From positions 1 to 8,207 of the forward strand of contig CAKTSW010000046.1 in NCBI GenBank assembly GCA_934613165.1: a stretch of 8,207 nt of DNA, read 5' to 3'. Position numbers and translations under genes: made by a program. Source of the stretch: an uncultured Ellagibacter sp. GTDB lineage: Bacteria > Actinomycetota > Coriobacteriia > Coriobacteriales > Eggerthellaceae. The notes under the pieces were generated by a model. That model saw only the letters and a list, made by a program, of their open reading frames with translations. It ran no database searches and was not told where the DNA came from. This document shows positions 6,344 through 8,207 of this stretch, piece after piece. The stretch's first letter is position 1. Every line of letters begins with the position of its first letter.

Positions 6344-7222
6344 TTACCCCTTTGCCGCCTCGAACGGCATCGGGTCGTCCTGCCCGCGCCATTGCGGCAC
6401 GTCGAACTGGCGCGTCCAGTACCCCAAGGCGCGCGCGATGAGCGCACCGTAGAACATCGCGACGAACTGCACGGCCACAACGTAGGCGAGGAACACGAAA
6501 AGCAGGAACATCCCCGCTAAAAGGACGACGAAGATGCTGGCGGGCTCCAAGACGTCGACGATCCGATAACCGGCCATGGCAAGCGTCCCCACGCCGAAGC
6601 CGATGATCCCCATCAGAGCCAAAAGCACGATTCCCGCGACGATTCCCGCAAGAACGGCCATCCCCAAGATCCTCATCAATCCGCCAAGGTCGCGGCGGAT
6701 CATCGCCCAGCAACGCCCCAGCTGAAACCCCGCCGAAAGACGCCCGTAGATGCTCATGCGCATCGACCCGACAAGGCCGAACAACACGGCGAAGAACATC
6801 GCGGCTAGCGTGGCCAGCATGGTCACCTTGCCCCACGTCGAGAACACCGCATCGGCGGGAAACCCTGCCCCACCGGCATACATCCCTTGAAACAGCAGCC
6901 TCGCCCCCGCAGCCGAGCCCGTGCTCACGATTCCCCCGACTGCCACAACCGCATACGGCACGATTGCGCATACCGCCACGATAACGGCCGAGAAGAGCCC
7001 TCGTCGGTACAGCATGCCGTCGGAATTGTCGAAAACATGCTCTGGAAGCGGCGTATGGGCGCCCCAGGCGATGTCTCGCGCCCAACCGAGAAGATACCCG
7101 CTCACCACGATCCACCCGAACACAGGGATAAGCGACACAAGCGCAAGGACGAGAAACCTCGTGAACCAGCGCGGCGAGTGCACGATGTCGCGCCATGCCG
7201 TCTTGAAGTACTGTTGCCGCAT
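6344..7222 (-). CDS. DUF4013-like polytopic membrane protein, 292 aa
   Basis: I recognise this as resembling DUF4013 membrane proteins, whose function is not known. The features are an N-terminal segment with Trp and Asp (TAWRDIVHSPRWF) before TM1, IPVFGWIVVSGYLLGWARD running through TM1, and then LPEHVFDNSDGM, the Leu-Pro...Asp-Gly stretch common in the family. Hydrophobic segments are at about residues 22-46, 76-100, 130-152, 182-215 (long, perhaps two helices) and 228-262. The C-terminal tail of about 25 residues is polar (RQFDVPQWRGQDDP). The start ATG has AAGGGGAGG upstream (7225-7233) with unusually tight spacing of 2-5 nt. The gene is convergent with the ATPase gene, with only 23 nt between the stops, and lies downstream of rplL behind that gene's terminator, so it probably has its own promoter. 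No functional link to either neighbour is evident. Confidence 0.8.
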   Translation of the reverse strand: MRQQYFKTAWRDIVHSPRWFTRFLVLALVSLIPVFGWIVVSGYLLGWARDIAWGAHTPLPEHVFDNSDGMLYRRGLFSAVIVAVCAIVPYAVVAVGGIVSTGSAAGARLLFQGMYAGGAGFPADAVFSTWGKVTMLATLAAMFFAVLFGLVGSMRMSIYGRLSAGFQLGRCWAMIRRDLGGLMRILGMAVLAGIVAGIVLLALMGIIGFGVGTLAMAGYRIVDVLEPASIFVVLLAGMFLLFVFLAYVVAVQFVAMFYGALIARALGYWTRQFDVPQWRGQDDPMPFEAAKG

Positions 7223-7257
7223 ATCCTCCCCTTGCTCCCGTTCGAAAATCGACGACT

Positions 7258-7263
7258 ACTATA
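7258..7263 (-). promoter_or_regulatory. Candidate -10 box for the DUF4013-like gene
   Basis: On the minus strand TATAGT (7258-7263) lies about 36 nt before the start codon. A hexamer 17 nt upstream (GCGGTT) is a poor -35 match. This is the best candidate in the 130-nt gap before the rplL terminator, but it is weak. Confidence 0.3.
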
Positions 7264-7353
7264 TCCCACCGCGCTTGCGGAACCGCCGCCTGTTACCGTT
7301 GCGTAATCGAAGGCTTTCTCCCCACGTCCCTACAAGCGAAGACATGCGGGCAC

Positions 7354-7386
7354 GAAAAAAAAGGACCTCCCCGAAGGGAGGTCCTT
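7354..7386 (-). terminator. Intrinsic terminator after rplL
   Basis: In the rplL direction AAGGACCTCCC pairs perfectly over 11 bp with GGGAGGTCCTT around a UUCG tetraloop and runs into eight U residues (complement of A7355-7362). It lies 27 nt after the rplL stop and should end the ribosomal transcript before the DUF4013-like gene. Confidence 0.95.
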
Positions 7387-7412
7387 GAACTGCGAATCTG
7401 TGAAGAGTCGAG

Positions 7413-7787
7413 TTACTTGAGGGTGACAGCCGCGCCAGCCTCTTCGAGCTGCTTCTTGATTTCCTCAGCCTTGTCCTTGGCAACGCCTTCCTGGATGGCC
7501 TTCGGAGCGTTCTCGACGACTTCCTTGGCTTCCTTCAGGCCGAGACCGGTGATCTCGCGGACAACCTTGATGACAGCGATCTTGTTGTCGCCGAAGCCCT
7601 CGAGGACGACGTCGAACTCGGACTTTTCCTCAGCAGCAGCAGCGCCAGCAGCCGGAGCAGCAGCAACAGCAACAGGAGCAGCGGCGGAAACGCCGAAGGT
7701 CTCCTCGATGTCCTTCACGAGCTCGGAAGCCTCGAGCAGGGACATCTCCTTCAGAGCCTCAATGATCTCTTCGCGAGTAACAGCCAT
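7413..7787 (-). CDS. rplL: 50S ribosomal protein L7/L12, 124 aa
   Basis: This is the stalk protein of the large ribosomal subunit, present as dimers on L10, where it recruits and activates translational GTPases. The three parts are clear: an N-terminal dimerisation and L10-binding helical domain (about 1-32, [20 protein letters not shown]), an Ala/Pro-rich hinge (about 33-53), and the globular C-terminal domain (about 54-124) with the conserved [20 protein letters not shown] surface that contacts the factors. The length is typical for the family. The ribosome site AAAGGA lies 7 nt before the ATG. The gene follows rplJ by 88 nt in the usual order and ends at a strong terminator, so in this organism rpoB is not directly downstream. 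L10 autoregulation of the operon is known in other bacteria, but that leader would lie outside the window. Confidence 0.98.
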   Translation of the reverse strand: MAVTREEIIEALKEMSLLEASELVKDIEETFGVSAAAPVAVAAAPAAGAAAAEEKSEFDVVLEGFGDNKIAVIKVVREITGLGLKEAKEVVENAPKAIQEGVAKDKAEEIKKQLEEAGAAVTLK

Positions 7788-7806
7788 GTTAGTTTCCTTT
7801 CAAAGG

Positions 7807-7828
7807 GGCCGAAGCCCTTGCTTCGACC
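7807..7828 (-). other. Hairpin between rplJ and rplL
   Basis: In the RNA sense, GGUCGAAGC pairs with GCUUCGGCC around the loop AAGG, giving a 9-bp stem with one G-U pair. On the opposite strand that position would be a C-A mismatch, which fits a structure that matters in the rplJL transcript. There is no U-run, so it is not a terminator. It lies just upstream of the rplL ribosome site and may help set rplL translation or RNA stability. Confidence 0.55.
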
Positions 7829-7875
7829 TGTATGTTTTCTTTTACGCAGCCCGTCTCAAGCTGCACGAGCTGTTG

Positions 7876-8207
7876 TTAGGCAGCTTCCTTCTGGTCGGCA
7901 ACGGCCTTGGTGACCTGAGCCAGACCGCGCGGCACGCCGTTGATGGCGGTCGCAAGACCCTGAGCAACACCGTTGATCGCAGCGGCGATGTGGGCGTAAA
8001 GCTCTTCGCGGGAAGGCAGAGAAGCGATGGCTTCCACCTCGGCAGCGGAAACGGCAGCGCCGTCCATGATGCCGCCCTTGATCTCGAGGACGTCGTTGTC
8101 CTTGGCGAACTCCTTGACCGCCTTAGCGGCAGCAGCCACGTCGTCGCCGCAGAACACGAACGCGCTCGGACCCTGAAGCATGTCGTCGATCGTCGGCAGC
8201 TCGGCGT
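7876..8207 (-). CDS. rplJ: 50S ribosomal protein L10, C-terminal part (5' end outside window)
   Basis: L10 is the base of the ribosomal stalk; it binds 23S rRNA through its N-terminal domain and carries L7/L12 dimers on its C-terminal helix. The frame stays open to the right edge, so about 110 codons of the C-terminal portion are visible and the N-terminal RNA-binding start is missing. The segment LQGPSAFVFCGDD followed by AAAKAVKEFAKDN is typical of the L10 alpha/beta domain. The tail from about 8000 down to the stop (AINGVAQGLATAINGVPRGL) is the helical L7/L12-binding region, with a short repeated INGV unit. The assignment is strongly supported by rplL immediately downstream in the standard order. 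Confidence 0.96.
   Translation of the reverse strand, partial: AELPTIDDMLQGPSAFVFCGDDVAAAAKAVKEFAKDNDVLEIKGGIMDGAAVSAAEVEAIASLPSREELYAHIAAAINGVAQGLATAINGVPRGLAQVTKAVADQKEAA

Overview
The window is GC-rich with dense C/G-ending codons. It carries an L10/L12 ribosomal gene pair, a heavy-metal efflux operon and a MacB-like ABC exporter. The protein style and base composition suggest a high-GC Gram-positive bacterium, and my best guess is a gut Actinobacterium of the Eggerthellaceae (Coriobacteriia). That placement rests on impression only, because no marker here settles it.

Left part (1-3374, + strand): the 3' portion of an ABC exporter ATPase, cut by the window edge at its Walker A motif, followed 7 nt later by an 885-residue FtsX/MacB-type permease. 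The unit ends in a clear intrinsic terminator at 3334-3374.

Middle part (3380-6320, + strand): a metal-responsive operon. A near-consensus promoter (TTGACA, 16 nt, TATACT) starts 6 nt after that terminator and is overlapped by a 12-2-12 imperfect palindrome of the ArsR/SmtB operator type. It drives an ArsR/SmtB-family repressor that keeps a full alpha-5 Zn/Cd/Co site (Asp-x-His...His-x-x-Glu) and adds an N-terminal Cys cluster. Next comes a free-standing 72-residue heavy-metal-associated (HMA) domain protein, then a CadA/ZntA-type P1B-2 ATPase that lacks an N-terminal HMA domain. The domain usually fused to such pumps therefore appears here as a separate gene. The repressor should sense metal, the HMA protein should bind it, and the ATPase should export Zn(II)/Cd(II)/Pb(II).

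The most unusual item lies between the HMA gene and the ATPase gene. It is a 178-bp element (4211-4388) bounded by a perfect 31-bp inverted repeat and holding two further perfect hairpins with GAA loops. It looks like a MITE or compound REP-type repeat, or a large structured RNA. It occupies nearly the whole leader of the ATPase gene, and the ATPase reading frame is open through its right arm.

Right part (6344-8207, - strand): a DUF4013-like polytopic membrane protein gene convergent with the ATPase, then rplL with a textbook terminator, a small hairpin between rplL and rplJ, and the 3' part of rplJ running off the window. rplL is followed by a terminator and the DUF4013 gene, not by rpoB.
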